DNA of 64,000 nucleotides from the NCBI RefSeq assembly GCF_001543285.1, contig NZ_CP014164.1:248001-312000 (forward strand). Direction: 5' to 3'. Source of the DNA: Aerococcus viridans (GTDB taxonomy: Bacteria; Bacillota; Bacilli; Lactobacillales; Aerococcaceae). The position numbers were made by a program, and so were the translations under genes. Numbering within the stretch: position 1 is the stretch's first letter; each line of letters begins with the position of its first letter. A model generated the notes under the pieces. That model did no database searches. It was given only the letters and a program-made list of their open reading frames with translations, and had not been told where the DNA came from. Positions 44,949 through 55,955 of the stretch are shown here, one piece after another.

Positions 44949-46034
44949 TTATTTTTTACGGTGCTGACTGGTTTTGCCTGATTCGCTATTTTTATTATCG
45001 TCTTTATCTGCCTTATCAGTGTAACCATCGCGTTCTTGACGGTCCTGCATTTCCCGGTAAGTCTTCCGGTTAATAATCGGACGTTTCAACATAACGGTAT
45101 TCCACAAGTTATTTAGACGCATAGGTTCATCGGAGACTGCCGGTTTTTCCTCATGATTACTATCAGGTGTTTGGTCTAATTCCCGAACGGGGGTTAAATC
45201 CTTGTCGTCATCCCCCGGCTGGCCTGTTAAATAGGCGCCTAAAGTTGGGGAATAAGTGTCGTCATCACTTAAAGTTGACTGAGCCGCTCGGTTTGAAATC
45301 CACAAGTCTACTTTGTCACCGACATTAAAGTAAGAAACTAAGAAGTAGTATGCGACAGCGATAATGGCAATGGCCCATACCAACCAGACTGGCAGGTTAA
45401 TCTGCGCTACCCGGTATGAACGGATAATGTAGGGGAGGATGAAAACCAGTGTGGCCGAAAAGATGCCGGCCAATAAATATAAGACATTAAAGCCTTGGTA
45501 CCACTTGCGGCCAAAGGCGGTATTGCGGCTGAAAGTCACCCAGAAGAAAATGGCGGTGAAAATCACGAAAACCTGTAGAGGCAATCCTAAAATCGATACC
45601 GCAACTGGCATCTGGATAGCAGAAGCAAAGTCCCCCCACCATGCGTAACCAGCAATAAACATATAAGTCGCATAAATGGTTAAAGTTAAGATAAAAAATG
45701 ATAGAACAGCTGGTCTATACTTAGCTAAATCAAAATCATAACGTTCAATATTCAAGCGACGTAGGGTCAACTTACAATAATCTTCCCCTGACATCCCCAG
45801 CACTTCCTCCGCTGAAATTTGTCGCAATTCCGCCACTTGCAACCGGTCCACTAATTTTGATAACTCCTGATAAATCGCAGGTTGCGCCGGACCGCTCGTT
45901 AGAAAGTACCCCTCACAATCCTGGAAGAAGGACCGCATATCCGCCGATAAGGCGCTGGCTTTCTCATGCGTCTCCGCTCGCAAAGCTTGCATTTGGTTGA
46001 CACTTGCATCCGTATTATATCTCCGTTGTGCCAT
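44949..46034 (-). CDS. Membrane protein with a HAAS/DUF1129-like N-terminus, unknown function
   Basis: A 361-residue protein. The helical N-terminal part contains LVDRLQVAELRQISAEEVLGMSGEDYC, recalling the short regulatory helices of DUF1129/DUF1048-type membrane proteins. Four hydrophobic segments (about residues 105-130, 140-170, 185-210 and 220-245) follow. A hydrophilic C-terminal tail of about 110 residues ends in a Lys/Asp/Ser-rich, probably disordered stretch. The ATG follows GAGGAG; a GTG three codons upstream overlaps the Shine-Dalgarno region. No function is assigned. Confidence 0.6.
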   Translation of the reverse strand: MAQRRYNTDASVNQMQALRAETHEKASALSADMRSFFQDCEGYFLTSGPAQPAIYQELSKLVDRLQVAELRQISAEEVLGMSGEDYCKLTLRRLNIERYDFDLAKYRPAVLSFFILTLTIYATYMFIAGYAWWGDFASAIQMPVAVSILGLPLQVFVIFTAIFFWVTFSRNTAFGRKWYQGFNVLYLLAGIFSATLVFILPYIIRSYRVAQINLPVWLVWAIAIIAVAYYFLVSYFNVGDKVDLWISNRAAQSTLSDDDTYSPTLGAYLTGQPGDDDKDLTPVRELDQTPDSNHEEKPAVSDEPMRLNNLWNTVMLKRPIINRKTYREMQDRQERDGYTDKADKDDNKNSESGKTSQHRKK

Positions 46035-46313
46035 CGTATACACTCCTCATTATTACACTTGATATATTTATTTAGAAAAAGGGTTAAAGCATTTTTGCTG
46101 GCATTCCTTATAATGCCACTTCCTTTTCATTATATACTACCAAAAGTCAGACCAATAGCGGTAGCCTTTAAAACTTTTGTAATTTTTAAAGGTTAGGAAC
46201 TGCCCTTTTACAAAAAGGTTTAGAAAAGGCATCACGATTTTAAGGGATAAGTGCTACAATATAGGAAATATGCGGTTGGGGGACTGGCCGGTTAATGAGA
46301 GGATTTTTGTGGT

Positions 46314-47465
46314 ATGACGATTAATGAGCGATTAAAGCAGATTACGCCGTCTGAGATTCGGGCTTTTGATGCGCAGGTGTCGACGATTCCAGGCTTATTG
46401 AATTTTACGATTGGGGAGCCAAATTTTGATGTGCCTGAATTTATTAAGGATGCGATGAAAGAGGCTTTGGATAAGAATTTCACCCATTATGCGGCTTCGG
46501 ATGGTTTGCAGGAGTTGCGTCAGGCGATTGCTAATTTCTACCAACGTCGTCATCAACTAGACCTAAACTGGCAACAAATTATGGTGACGGTGGGGGCTAG
46601 TCAAGGTTTTATGATTACCATGATGGCCCTATTGAATCCTGGTGATAAGGTATTGATTCCTTCGCCGTATTTCCCACTATATGACTATTCTTCTATTTTA
46701 TCTGGTGGGGAGTCAATTTTTGTGGATACGTCTGCGGATAACTTTGTCTTAACGCCTGAAGCTTTGGACCGCCAGTTGCAAGCCCATCCTGGAGTGAAGT
46801 TGTTGATGCTGAACTATCCAAATAATCCAACTGGAACCACTTATTCAAAGGACCAGGTCAAGAGATTGGCGGAGGTCTTGCGGAAGTATCCGGATGTTTA
46901 TATCTTATCGGATGAAATATACGGAGACTTGGTTTATGACGGCGACCACTATTCAATGGTGGAAGAATTGCCTGAGCGGACAATTTTATTGGCAGGTGCG
47001 TCTAAATCTTATGCCATGACCGGCTTTAGACTAGGTTTCTTGCATATTCCAGCTGACCTCTACGAAGAGTTGTTCAAAATTTTCCAAACTATGGTAACCT
47101 GCGTATCAACACCTGACCAGTGGGCTGGGGTAGCTGCTTATAACGACGGCGACCAAGCCATTGACGACATGAAGGGTGAATACAACCAGCGCCGGAAGAT
47201 GATTGTGGACCGGATGACTGCTATGGGATTTGATATCCCGCATCCGGCTGGCGCATTTTATGTATTCCCCCGCATTCCAGCCAAATACGGTGACGATGAC
47301 CAAGCCTTTGCCCTAGATCTAGCAGAAAAAGCTAAGGTCGGTGTCATTCCTGGCTCAGCCTTTGGGCCAGGCGGCCAAGGTTACTTCCGTTTCTCTTATG
47401 CTGCAGCCTACGAGGATATCGCCGTAGCCATGGACCGGATGGCGGCCTTTATGGAAGCATTATAG
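46314..47465 (+). CDS. PLP-dependent class I/II aminotransferase
   Basis: A 383-residue aminotransferase of the AspC/PatA type. Motifs: FTIGEPNFDVPEFI near the N-terminus, TVGASQGFMITMMALLNPGDKV, the NYPNNPTG substrate loop, YILSDEIYGDLVY, the PLP lysine in LAGASKSYAMTGFRLGF and the arginine in GQGYFRFSYA. The start ATG has AGAGGA about 10 nt upstream. The amino-acid specificity (aspartate, aromatic or N-acetyl-diaminopimelate type) cannot be told from the sequence alone. Confidence 0.9.
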   Translation: MTINERLKQITPSEIRAFDAQVSTIPGLLNFTIGEPNFDVPEFIKDAMKEALDKNFTHYAASDGLQELRQAIANFYQRRHQLDLNWQQIMVTVGASQGFMITMMALLNPGDKVLIPSPYFPLYDYSSILSGGESIFVDTSADNFVLTPEALDRQLQAHPGVKLLMLNYPNNPTGTTYSKDQVKRLAEVLRKYPDVYILSDEIYGDLVYDGDHYSMVEELPERTILLAGASKSYAMTGFRLGFLHIPADLYEELFKIFQTMVTCVSTPDQWAGVAAYNDGDQAIDDMKGEYNQRRKMIVDRMTAMGFDIPHPAGAFYVFPRIPAKYGDDDQAFALDLAEKAKVGVIPGSAFGPGGQGYFRFSYAAAYEDIAVAMDRMAAFMEAL

Positions 47466-47675
47466 AAAAATAAATAGAAGAAAAATAAATAGAATAAATA
47501 AAGTCGGGGCCGCGGGTCTCGATTTTTTTGTTTTGTCAAAGTGGGTTTCGATGTCATTAGCTTTTGCCTATAAATTACTTGTGTATGCCTTTTTGAACGG
47601 CTTAAATATCGACAGGGGAAGCTTGGTCGAGTAAGATGGAAGACGAAGAAAGTTTGAAATATGGGGGAGATTTCC

Positions 47676-48917
47676 ATGAATGAAATCAATGAACAAACAA
47701 ATAGAAACTGGGTAAGGGATGTCGCATTATTCCTAACTAGTCAGGGCATTTCCCTATTCGGCTCATCCATCGTCCAGTATGCCATTATGTGGCATATTAC
47801 GATTGAAACCGGGTCCGGTATCATGATGACCTTGTATATCATCTGCGCCTTTTTACCAACCTTTTTACTGTCACCAGTAACAGGGGTTTGGGCTGACCGG
47901 TTTAATCGTAAGCAATTAATCATGTGGGCTGATGGTGGAATTGCGGTGGCTACGCTGATTTTAGCCTTGTTGTATATGCAAGGTTACCAAGAGATTTGGA
48001 TGTTACTGATTGTGGCGACCATTCGTGCCTTTGGGGCAGCCGTCCAAACACCGGCAGTGGGTGCCATTTTGCCCCAAATCGTCCCTAAATCAGAATTAAC
48101 TCGGATTAATGGTCTCAACTCCTCTATTCAAGGGATTCTAAACTTCGGGTCGCCCTTGATATCAGCGGGTTTACTAGCAGCTTGGCCACTGGCTTATATC
48201 TTCCTAGTTGATGTGGTTACAGCGGGATTAGCGATTGTCACCATGCTCTTCTTAAAAGTTCGGACCCATGATAAGGCAAGTAGAAACCAGTCTGCGTCCT
48301 ATACTGCTGATTTTATGATGGGTGTCCGTTACGTCAAAAACCATGACTTTCTAAGAAACCTATTCATCTTCTTCGGAATCTTCATGTTACTAATCGCGCC
48401 AGCCTCAATGTTACCGACCTTAGTTGTGACAAGGACATACGGGGACGAAGTGTGGCGGTTGTCAGCTATTGAAATTGCTTTCTCAGTCGGGTTCGTCTTA
48501 GGTGGCGGCTTAATTTCTTGGTGGCAAGGATTTCCCAACCGAATCAAGACCATGGCCTTGGGTTCCTTCATCTTGGCGGCCTGCACCTTGGGATTAGGTT
48601 CGACCAGCAACTTCTGGTTGTATGTCGTCCTGATGGTCATTACGGGGATTGCTGTCCCTTTATTCAATACACCGTCTATGGTATTGATCCAAGACCACGT
48701 GGAAGAAGCCTATCTAGGTCGGGTGTTTGGCGTTATGTCTATGATTAACACCGCCATGATGCCTTTAGGAATGGCCTTGTTTGGCCCATTAGCCGACTTT
48801 ATGCCTATTTCCTATATCCTGTTATTCGCAGGATTTGCCTTGGTCATTCTATCATTTGGCTTTTTACGGAATAAAGCCTTGCTCGAAGCAGGGAAACCAA
48901 TAGTTAAAATTAAATAG
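47676..48917 (+). CDS. Major facilitator transporter, Mef/drug-exporter type
   Basis: A 413-residue protein with about twelve hydrophobic segments. The motif-A-like loop VTGVWADRFNRKQLIMWADGG lies between helices 2 and 3, and its C-terminal half is LGGGLISWWQG ... FNTPSMVLIQDHVEEAYLGRVFGV. The layout resembles the MefA-type macrolide/enterobactin exporter branch of the MFS. Substrate unknown. The ATG follows GGGGGAG; it is monocistronic with its own terminator. Confidence 0.85.
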   Translation: MNEINEQTNRNWVRDVALFLTSQGISLFGSSIVQYAIMWHITIETGSGIMMTLYIICAFLPTFLLSPVTGVWADRFNRKQLIMWADGGIAVATLILALLYMQGYQEIWMLLIVATIRAFGAAVQTPAVGAILPQIVPKSELTRINGLNSSIQGILNFGSPLISAGLLAAWPLAYIFLVDVVTAGLAIVTMLFLKVRTHDKASRNQSASYTADFMMGVRYVKNHDFLRNLFIFFGIFMLLIAPASMLPTLVVTRTYGDEVWRLSAIEIAFSVGFVLGGGLISWWQGFPNRIKTMALGSFILAACTLGLGSTSNFWLYVVLMVITGIAVPLFNTPSMVLIQDHVEEAYLGRVFGVMSMINTAMMPLGMALFGPLADFMPISYILLFAGFALVILSFGFLRNKALLEAGKPIVKIK

Positions 48918-48925
48918 GCCAAAAT

Positions 48926-48953
48926 AAAAAGACAGGAATAAACCTGTCTTTTT
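48926..48953 (+). terminator. Terminator of the MFS gene
   Basis: AAAAAGACAGG pairs with CCTGTCTTTTT around AATAAA. Confidence 0.92.
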
Positions 48954-49165
48954 ATGTTCATGACTTATATGCCTATCACCTTGCTCTGGTCGAATTTTCT
49001 TCCCAAGAAAAAGGATTTTAAGGATCTTAATGAAGCGTATAGTGTAGTGTTCAAAACATTGGGTCCTTGATTTCCAACTGAACCACCTAATAACTGTGAA
49101 TCACTTGCTATATAGATATATGAACTCATTTTAATCTGCCCTTATTAAAGTAAATATGCTTAAGA

Positions 49166-50005
49166 CTACCTACTTAAAATATATTTGACTCTTTCTGGAT
49201 CCCAATGTGGTGCTTGGTTTGGTTGTCCAGTATCTAAGCCTTTCAGTTTGGCCATATCTTCATCTGATAATTCAAAATCAAAGACATCAAAGTTTTCATC
49301 CATGCGTTCTTTATGGGTAGTTTTTGGAATTACTACATAACCTAATTGCAGTAAGAATCTTAGGCCAACTTGGCTATTTGACTTACCGTATTTATCACCA
49401 ATGGCCTTGATATCAGAGTGGTTAAAGAAATCATGATTACCTTGTGCAAGTGGTCCCCAAGCTTCAAGGACTGTACCGTATGGTTCCATCACTTTTTGTA
49501 AGGCTTCTTGTTGGTAGAAGACGTGTGCTTCTACTTGGTTGACCATAGGTTTAACATCCACAAAATGCACGAAATCTTGGTAACGACCTGGGTAGAAGTT
49601 AGAAATACCAATCGCTCGAATAACCCCTTGACGGTAAAGTTTCTCTAAGGCACGCCAAGCACCGAAATAATCACCGAATGGCTGATGTAATAAGACTAAG
49701 TCTAGGTAATCAGTCCCTAAACGGTTTAGAGATCCTAAGACTGCATCGTGTGTTTTTTCTTCACCATAATCACTTGGCCAGATTTTCGTGGTTAAAAAAA
49801 TATCCTCACGTGGCACATCTGACTGGGCTAGACCTGAACCGACCGCTTCCTCATTTTGATAGAATTGGGCCGTATCAATCGACCGATAGCCGGATGCCAA
49901 AGCATCAATAACTGAACGTTCACATTCCGAATAATCCTTGATTTGAAAGACACCAAAACCTAACTGGGGCATATCAACACCATTATATAAGCGAATATTT
50001 TCCAT
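49166..50005 (-). CDS. Aldo/keto reductase
   Basis: An NADPH-dependent carbonyl reductase of 279 residues. The catalytic tetrad is visible: D and Y in YRSIDTAQFYQNEEAVG, K in LTTKIWPSDYG and H in LVLLHQPFGDYFG. GISNFYPGR and the cofactor-binding VIPKTTHKERMDENFDVFDF are typical of AKR5-like bacterial enzymes. The ATG follows GGAGGTGGG. An inverted repeat lies 34-62 bp upstream. Substrate unknown. Confidence 0.93.
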   Translation of the reverse strand: MENIRLYNGVDMPQLGFGVFQIKDYSECERSVIDALASGYRSIDTAQFYQNEEAVGSGLAQSDVPREDIFLTTKIWPSDYGEEKTHDAVLGSLNRLGTDYLDLVLLHQPFGDYFGAWRALEKLYRQGVIRAIGISNFYPGRYQDFVHFVDVKPMVNQVEAHVFYQQEALQKVMEPYGTVLEAWGPLAQGNHDFFNHSDIKAIGDKYGKSNSQVGLRFLLQLGYVVIPKTTHKERMDENFDVFDFELSDEDMAKLKGLDTGQPNQAPHWDPERVKYILSR

Positions 50006-50038
50006 ATTCCCACCTCCGTTACCTTCATTATAATTTAA

Positions 50039-50067
50039 AAAGCTTACAAAGTTAAAATGTAAGCTTT
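50039..50067. promoter_or_regulatory. 10-bp inverted repeat upstream of the aldo/keto reductase gene
   Basis: AAAGCTTACA and TGTAAGCTTT are perfect arms 9 bp apart. On the minus strand a TATAAT lies upstream (50079-50084 region) and another downstream (about 50027-50032). It may be a dimeric repressor or activator operator, or a leader hairpin. Confidence 0.5.
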
Positions 50068-50132
50068 CTCGTATAATTATATTTTAAAGTATAGGATTGA
50101 ATTTTAGGGATAATAAGATGTTTGTTAGCAAA

Positions 50133-51524
50133 CTAGATAAAGGTATCTGTTGAATTTTCATCCAGTGGGGTAATTGTACCTGTTTTGGTCATGGCGTGGA
50201 TTTGCGTCAAGATAGGTTCAAACAAGGTAATGTTGTCACGGTTTTTCCCATAGAATAACTCATTCGGTAAGAATAGGCGCTCATCACCGCGCTGTTGACC
50301 AGTAAAGGCTGCGATTAAACTCGAAGCTTTTGACAATTCGACCATGTGGCCATTTTTCTCAACTAATTCAATTTGCGTACGTGGTTTCTCCGCATTTGGT
50401 CGGTAGAAATCATACGGTAAATCAAAGCGCGAGTTCATGGCAACATAGTATTGAATGTCATAGCCCAATTTGCCCACTAAGTCGATCAATATTTTCACAT
50501 CTTCTTGGTTTTCAAGCTCGTTATAAGTGACTGACTTAAATGGTTTACGGTTGATAAATCGGTCAGCTAAATCTCGCAAGACTGGGTCTTCTGCGTAGAA
50601 AATCCAGTGTTGGAAATAAGTTTGTAAGACCCCGTCATCTAGGCGCAGGTAGTCTTCTAATGTCCAGTCCTGAGTAAAAAATGGTTCTAAGAATGAAGCG
50701 TGGGTATCACGACTGGTAAATTCATTTTTTGTCAGGAACAATTCTTGAGCGCGTTTTAACAAATGGTGGAGTAGCATTTCCATCCCTCTTGAAACAGGGT
50801 GGAAGTAAACTTGCATGTACATTTGATAACGACTTGTAATATAGTCCTCCACTGCATGCATCCCGTTGTAGTCAAAACGAATCCCGTCTTCATAAGGATG
50901 CATGACTCGCAGAATCCGACTCAAATCAAAGTTGCCGTAATTGGTCCCAGAGAAGTAAGAGTCACGGAGTAGATAATCCATCCGGTCAGCGTCAATTTGA
51001 CTAGAAATCAACTGAACAACTTGTGGATTTGGGTAAGTCTTATCAATGACTGATGCCACTTGTCTTGGGAAATCAGCGGATACCCCTCGTAAAATTTGGT
51101 TGACCTCAGTGGCTTCTGACAAAATGATTTCTCGGGTCATCTTTTCGTGATCGGTATTGAAGATGTTCTCAAAAGTATGGGAAAAAGGCCCGTGCCCAAT
51201 ATCATGCAAGAGGGCTGCACATAAAACCACTAACCGCTCAGAATCATCCCAAACCCCGCCGTTTTCAATCGAAAAATTGCGGACGAATTTATCACAAATC
51301 TTCCGGGCAATTTCATACACACCTAATGAATGGCTAAACCGTGAATGTTCCGCACCGTGGAAGGTATAAGAAGCCGTCCCCATTTGTTTAATTCGGCGTA
51401 GGCGTTGCATTTCTTTAGAATTGATCAGGTCCATAATTACCTGGTGTTGGACGTGGATGTAATCGTGTACGGGGTCCCGAAACACCTTCTCGGGTATGCG
51501 TTTACTCGCTTCTGCAATACTCAT
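50133..51524 (-). CDS. HD-domain phosphohydrolase (YwfO/SAMHD1-like, dNTPase family)
   Basis: A 463-residue cytoplasmic protein. The N-terminal block KVFRDPVHDYIHV and the HD metal site (H in AEHSRFSHSLGVYEIA near residue 60; HDIGHGPFSHTFE near residue 110) are typical. QIDADRMDYLLRDSYFSGTNYG near residue 185 supplies the downstream aspartate. It matches Firmicute YwfO, related to deoxynucleoside triphosphate triphosphohydrolases. The ATG follows AAGGAG; upstream in-frame codons overlap that site. It is 62 bp downstream of the lipL-like gene, the two probably being co-transcribed. Confidence 0.9.
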   Translation of the reverse strand: MSIAEASKRIPEKVFRDPVHDYIHVQHQVIMDLINSKEMQRLRRIKQMGTASYTFHGAEHSRFSHSLGVYEIARKICDKFVRNFSIENGGVWDDSERLVVLCAALLHDIGHGPFSHTFENIFNTDHEKMTREIILSEATEVNQILRGVSADFPRQVASVIDKTYPNPQVVQLISSQIDADRMDYLLRDSYFSGTNYGNFDLSRILRVMHPYEDGIRFDYNGMHAVEDYITSRYQMYMQVYFHPVSRGMEMLLHHLLKRAQELFLTKNEFTSRDTHASFLEPFFTQDWTLEDYLRLDDGVLQTYFQHWIFYAEDPVLRDLADRFINRKPFKSVTYNELENQEDVKILIDLVGKLGYDIQYYVAMNSRFDLPYDFYRPNAEKPRTQIELVEKNGHMVELSKASSLIAAFTGQQRGDERLFLPNELFYGKNRDNITLFEPILTQIHAMTKTGTITPLDENSTDTFI

Positions 51525-51586
51525 AACAGTCTCCTTTGTCAAATTCTGCCTCTCTATATTTATACGTGAAGGCGGGTGGTTTCTAT

Positions 51587-52462
51587 CTATTGATTTGCTA
51601 ATATATCGTAAAGGACTTGGTTTCGTTTCTGCATTCGTTGGCTATAAGTCGCCGTATCCAAAGTCTCTTGACTTCGTTCGTCTAATTCAACCCCAGCATC
51701 CGCAATCACCGTTAATAGGTCATCAACAAATTTTTCGACAGTATCGATAGGCGCAAAGTCGGACAAGTTGGCCATGACACTTGGGTCAACTTGAGGATAG
51801 CGACCTTTTTCGTCTTGGTTCGCCTGCCCCTCATGATACATATCAGCGACTAATTGGCCGCGACTGGCTTGATCTCCGGTGATTGACATGTAGAGGTAAA
51901 TCCCTACTGCATGACCGATTCTACGTTGGGCAATACCGGCTACTTTTTGCCCACGAATGGATACGTCAAATTTACCAGGGCAGTAGGAGGTCGCGACTTC
52001 CCCGACTTCTAGTGATATACCATATGCGTTCATCATTTCTTGTAAGAGTGCGACGATAAATTCATAAGCCTGATCAATGGTAAAGGCTTGGTTTTTGGTG
52101 TCCATCAATAGGGTCACGTTCAAGACATTTGGGTCAGATACAACCGCTAAACCACCAGCTGGTCGTACAACTGGCAAAATGGCTTGGTCCTCATACAGCC
52201 AAGTCACAGCTTGATTAAAGTCTGGTAGCCTGGTGTCCAACCCCCCAAGGATAACGGTTGGGCGGGTTGGCCAGAAATGAATGGCTAAGGGCGCTTCAAA
52301 AGTTTCTTGGTTAATAGCATTCAAGATGGCATCATCAACTGCAAAGGGTAACAAGGCTTTATCTGCCTCCTCTAAACCATAGGCTTGATTATTTTGAGTA
52401 ATATCTTTATAGACCGCCATAGCCAGCGGTTTGTCGATTGTTTTAAAGTCGTCAAACATCAT
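51587..52462 (-). CDS. lipL: Octanoyl-[GcvH]:protein N-octanoyltransferase-like / lipoate ligase family
   Basis: A 291-residue member of the lipoyl-transferase fold. It has FWPTRPTVILGGLDTRLPDF near the N-terminus, VVRPAGGLAVVSDPNVLNVTLL, and SYCPGKFDVSIRGQKVAGIAQRR. The last segment carries a cysteine in the position used by LipL-type amidotransferases and a lysine typical of the fold. It moves octanoyl/lipoyl groups between carrier proteins. The ATG has GGAAGGAC 6 nt upstream. Whether it is LipL or a lipoate-protein ligase is not certain from sequence alone. Confidence 0.82.
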   Translation of the reverse strand: MMFDDFKTIDKPLAMAVYKDITQNNQAYGLEEADKALLPFAVDDAILNAINQETFEAPLAIHFWPTRPTVILGGLDTRLPDFNQAVTWLYEDQAILPVVRPAGGLAVVSDPNVLNVTLLMDTKNQAFTIDQAYEFIVALLQEMMNAYGISLEVGEVATSYCPGKFDVSIRGQKVAGIAQRRIGHAVGIYLYMSITGDQASRGQLVADMYHEGQANQDEKGRYPQVDPSVMANLSDFAPIDTVEKFVDDLLTVIADAGVELDERSQETLDTATYSQRMQKRNQVLYDILANQ

Positions 52463-52628
52463 GTGAAAGTCCTTCCCGCCAATTTGTCTATATTGTACCA
52501 TAAAAGTAGCTGTTTCCCCTGTTTGACGGCGGTTTCAAAAGTATCCAATCTTTGAAGTCTAAGCGAATCGTGTTAGAATAGGAGAGGTTAAATATACAAG
52601 AAAAATTGTCATTAGAGGAGGTTGCCAA

Positions 52629-53081
52629 ATGGCAAATGCTGGTAAACAAGCAATCCAGTTAAAAGTTAAAAACTATATCCAACAAGATCGTGATGGCCAA
52701 CAAGTGCAAGAGGAGTTTACCACTAAAACAAAGGGTTACTACTATGAAGTCGGCGAGGCTATTTATGTAGAATATGAAGAAAAAATCACTGAAAACATCG
52801 TAGCGGTTCGTTTAAAATTTGAAGCTAACGATAAAGTGACTATCCGTCGTCAAGTGAACCGTACAGAAACGACAATGAATCTAGTCAAAGGTAAAAAAAC
52901 GGATATCCTCTACCATGTGACAGATGCACAAGCAATTACTTTCCAAGGACAATTAAATTTACTTAATGTAGATCAAAACGATGCGGATACCTTTAATGCC
53001 CAGATGGCATACAACTTATACCAATCAGAAGAAATGATTGGTCAATACCAAATCGAATTGCAAACAAGGGCCCATGTGTAG
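52629..53081 (+). CDS. DUF1934 family beta-barrel protein (YwiB-like)
   Basis: A 150-residue protein of Firmicute DUF1934, with alternating beta-strand sequence (lipocalin-like barrel; KGYYYEVGEAIYVEYEEKI, AVRLKFEANDKVTIRR, TDILYHVTDAQAIT). The ATG follows GAGGAGG. It precedes rpoE as in other Bacilli. Function unknown. Confidence 0.85.
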   Translation: MANAGKQAIQLKVKNYIQQDRDGQQVQEEFTTKTKGYYYEVGEAIYVEYEEKITENIVAVRLKFEANDKVTIRRQVNRTETTMNLVKGKKTDILYHVTDAQAITFQGQLNLLNVDQNDADTFNAQMAYNLYQSEEMIGQYQIELQTRAHV

Positions 53082-53152
53082 TAATATATAATGGATATAC
53101 TAGACGATTAATCACAAGTGCGTTGGTTATAAGGCGAAAGGATGAACTAGTA

Positions 53153-53731
53153 GTGGAATTAAAAGGATTTGCTGGTCAAAACAAAGAACAGTTATCAATG
53201 GTTGAAGTCGCATACCAAATTTTAGTGGAAACGAATAATGTATTCGAGTTCAATGATTTATTAGCTGAAATTCAAGATTTCTTGAATATGCCACAAGATG
53301 AATTAGAAAGCAAAATGGCGAATTTCTACACAGAAATGAACTATGATGGTAGTTTTATCTCTTTAGGTGAAAACCGTTGGGGCTTACGTGAGTGGTATGC
53401 AGTTGATTCAATCGATGAAGAAATTGTTTCTTCTATTGATGACGACGATATTAAAGCGAAACACAAAGGTAGCAAGAGTCTATTGGCGTCTGTTGAAGAT
53501 GACGATTTAATTGACTACGCGTCTGACGACCCAGAAGATGTGGACTACGTTGAAGACGAAGAAGATTACGATGACGAAGAAGAAGATGAAGAAGACGAAA
53601 TCGCAGCTTACTCTTCTGATTTAGGGGAATTAGGCGACGACGAGGAAGAAGACGATCTTGAAGATGGTCTTGAAGGCGACCTTAGCTTAGTTGACGAAGA
53701 TGATGATGAGGAAGACGAAGAAGACTTCTAA
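53153..53731 (+). CDS. rpoE: RNA polymerase delta subunit
   Basis: Delta subunit that improves polymerase recycling in Firmicutes. The first roughly 95 residues form the HARE winged-helix domain (LSMVEVAYQILVETNNVFEFNDLL, GENRWGLREWY). The rest is an Asp/Glu-rich disordered tail. The start is the GTG with AAAGGA 10 nt upstream, giving VELKGFAGQNKE; an upstream TTG has no ribosome-binding site. Total 192 residues. It lies upstream of pyrG, the normal arrangement. Confidence 0.95.
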   Translation: MELKGFAGQNKEQLSMVEVAYQILVETNNVFEFNDLLAEIQDFLNMPQDELESKMANFYTEMNYDGSFISLGENRWGLREWYAVDSIDEEIVSSIDDDDIKAKHKGSKSLLASVEDDDLIDYASDDPEDVDYVEDEEDYDDEEEDEEDEIAAYSSDLGELGDDEEEDDLEDGLEGDLSLVDEDDDEEDEEDF

Positions 53732-53773
53732 CAAAGATTTCTAAACCTCTATAAAAAAACATGTTGTTTTTCC

Positions 53774-53888
53774 TTGACTCGAATAAGTAAATGAATTATT
53801 ATTCTTTTTGGGCACTTTAGTTTCATAACTATTGTGAGATGAACACGTTACTCCCTGTCTTTCCTAGGAAAGATGGGGATTTTTTTAT
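53774..53888 (+). promoter_or_regulatory. pyrG promoter and CTP-sensing attenuator
   Basis: TTGACT (53774-53779), a 17-bp spacer and TATTAT (53797-53802) place the start at GGGC (53810-53813). About 40 nt later, CTCCCTGTCTTTCC pairs with GGAAAGATGGGGA and ends in T7 (53851-53888). A GGGC start with a CU-rich 5' terminator arm is the hallmark of the known pyrG mechanism: at low CTP, G residues are added repetitively and the poly-G pairs with the CU-rich arm, blocking termination. Confidence 0.9.
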
Positions 53889-53948
53889 TTTTTCTAAGGA
53901 AAATAGTTATCCGCATCTCCCTTCTTATGTAAGCATAAAAATTTTTAG

Positions 53949-55565
<1,617 letters not shown>

Positions 55566-55584
55566 GAATTATAAAATGCAAATT

Positions 55585-55628
55585 ATCCGTTCTTTTTGTA
55601 CGTTTCGTATAAAGGAGCGGATTTTTTT
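55585..55628 (+). terminator. Terminator of pyrG
   Basis: ATCCGTTCTTTTTGTACG pairs imperfectly with CGTATAAAGGAGCGGAT, followed by T7. Confidence 0.82.
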
Positions 55629-55692
55629 ATCGGTACGATAGTTGATATGACAGTCTTTAATAATAATTGTAAATATTTTATTAAAATATGTG

Positions 55693-55721
55693 TTGACTCT
55701 AACTTTCTAAGTCGGTACAAT
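55693..55721 (+). promoter_or_regulatory. pyrF operon promoter
   Basis: TTGACT (55693-55698), a 17-bp spacer and TACAAT (55716-55721), about 235 bp before pyrF. Confidence 0.8.
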
Positions 55722-55728
55722 AGCCAAC

Positions 55729-55902
55729 AGAGTAAAAACAGGGGAAACTGCACTAGCGTAAGGATGCCCTGAACATAAGAGCTGTTCGCTCACAAGAATA
55801 ACCACTTTATTTTGTCAGTGAACAAATTTTAAAACCAGCATCCGCTAGTATATAATCAGCAACCTTGTTTCGTTGTTGGTTATTTTTTTTGCCCATTTTT
55901 AG
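55729..55902 (+). promoter_or_regulatory. Structured leader RNA of pyrF-pyrE with a terminator
   Basis: ACTAGC (55752-55757) and GGATGC (55762-55767), separated by a GTAA bulge, pair with GCATCC (55838-55843) and GCTAGT (55844-55849). This gives a 12-pair helix enclosing about 70 nt. Five bases later a terminator follows: AATCAGCAAC/GTTGTTGGTT with T8 (55854-55890), then GCCCATTTTTA. The layout is that of a riboswitch or protein-controlled attenuator. I see no PyrR-loop consensus and do not recognise the aptamer. Confidence 0.72.
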
Positions 55903-55955
55903 ATAAATGAGAAAAAAATGAAAAGATAACAGAAAAATATGAGAGGAAGTGCCAC

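Noticed and set aside
40955..49121. Shared 14-mer CTATATAGATATAT at 40955 and 49108
   Set aside because: Low-complexity AT sequence; two copies can arise by chance and the contexts differ.
55729..55902. PyrR-binding attenuator or T-box before pyrF
   Set aside because: I could find neither the PyrR loop consensus nor a T-box sequence; left as an unknown leader.
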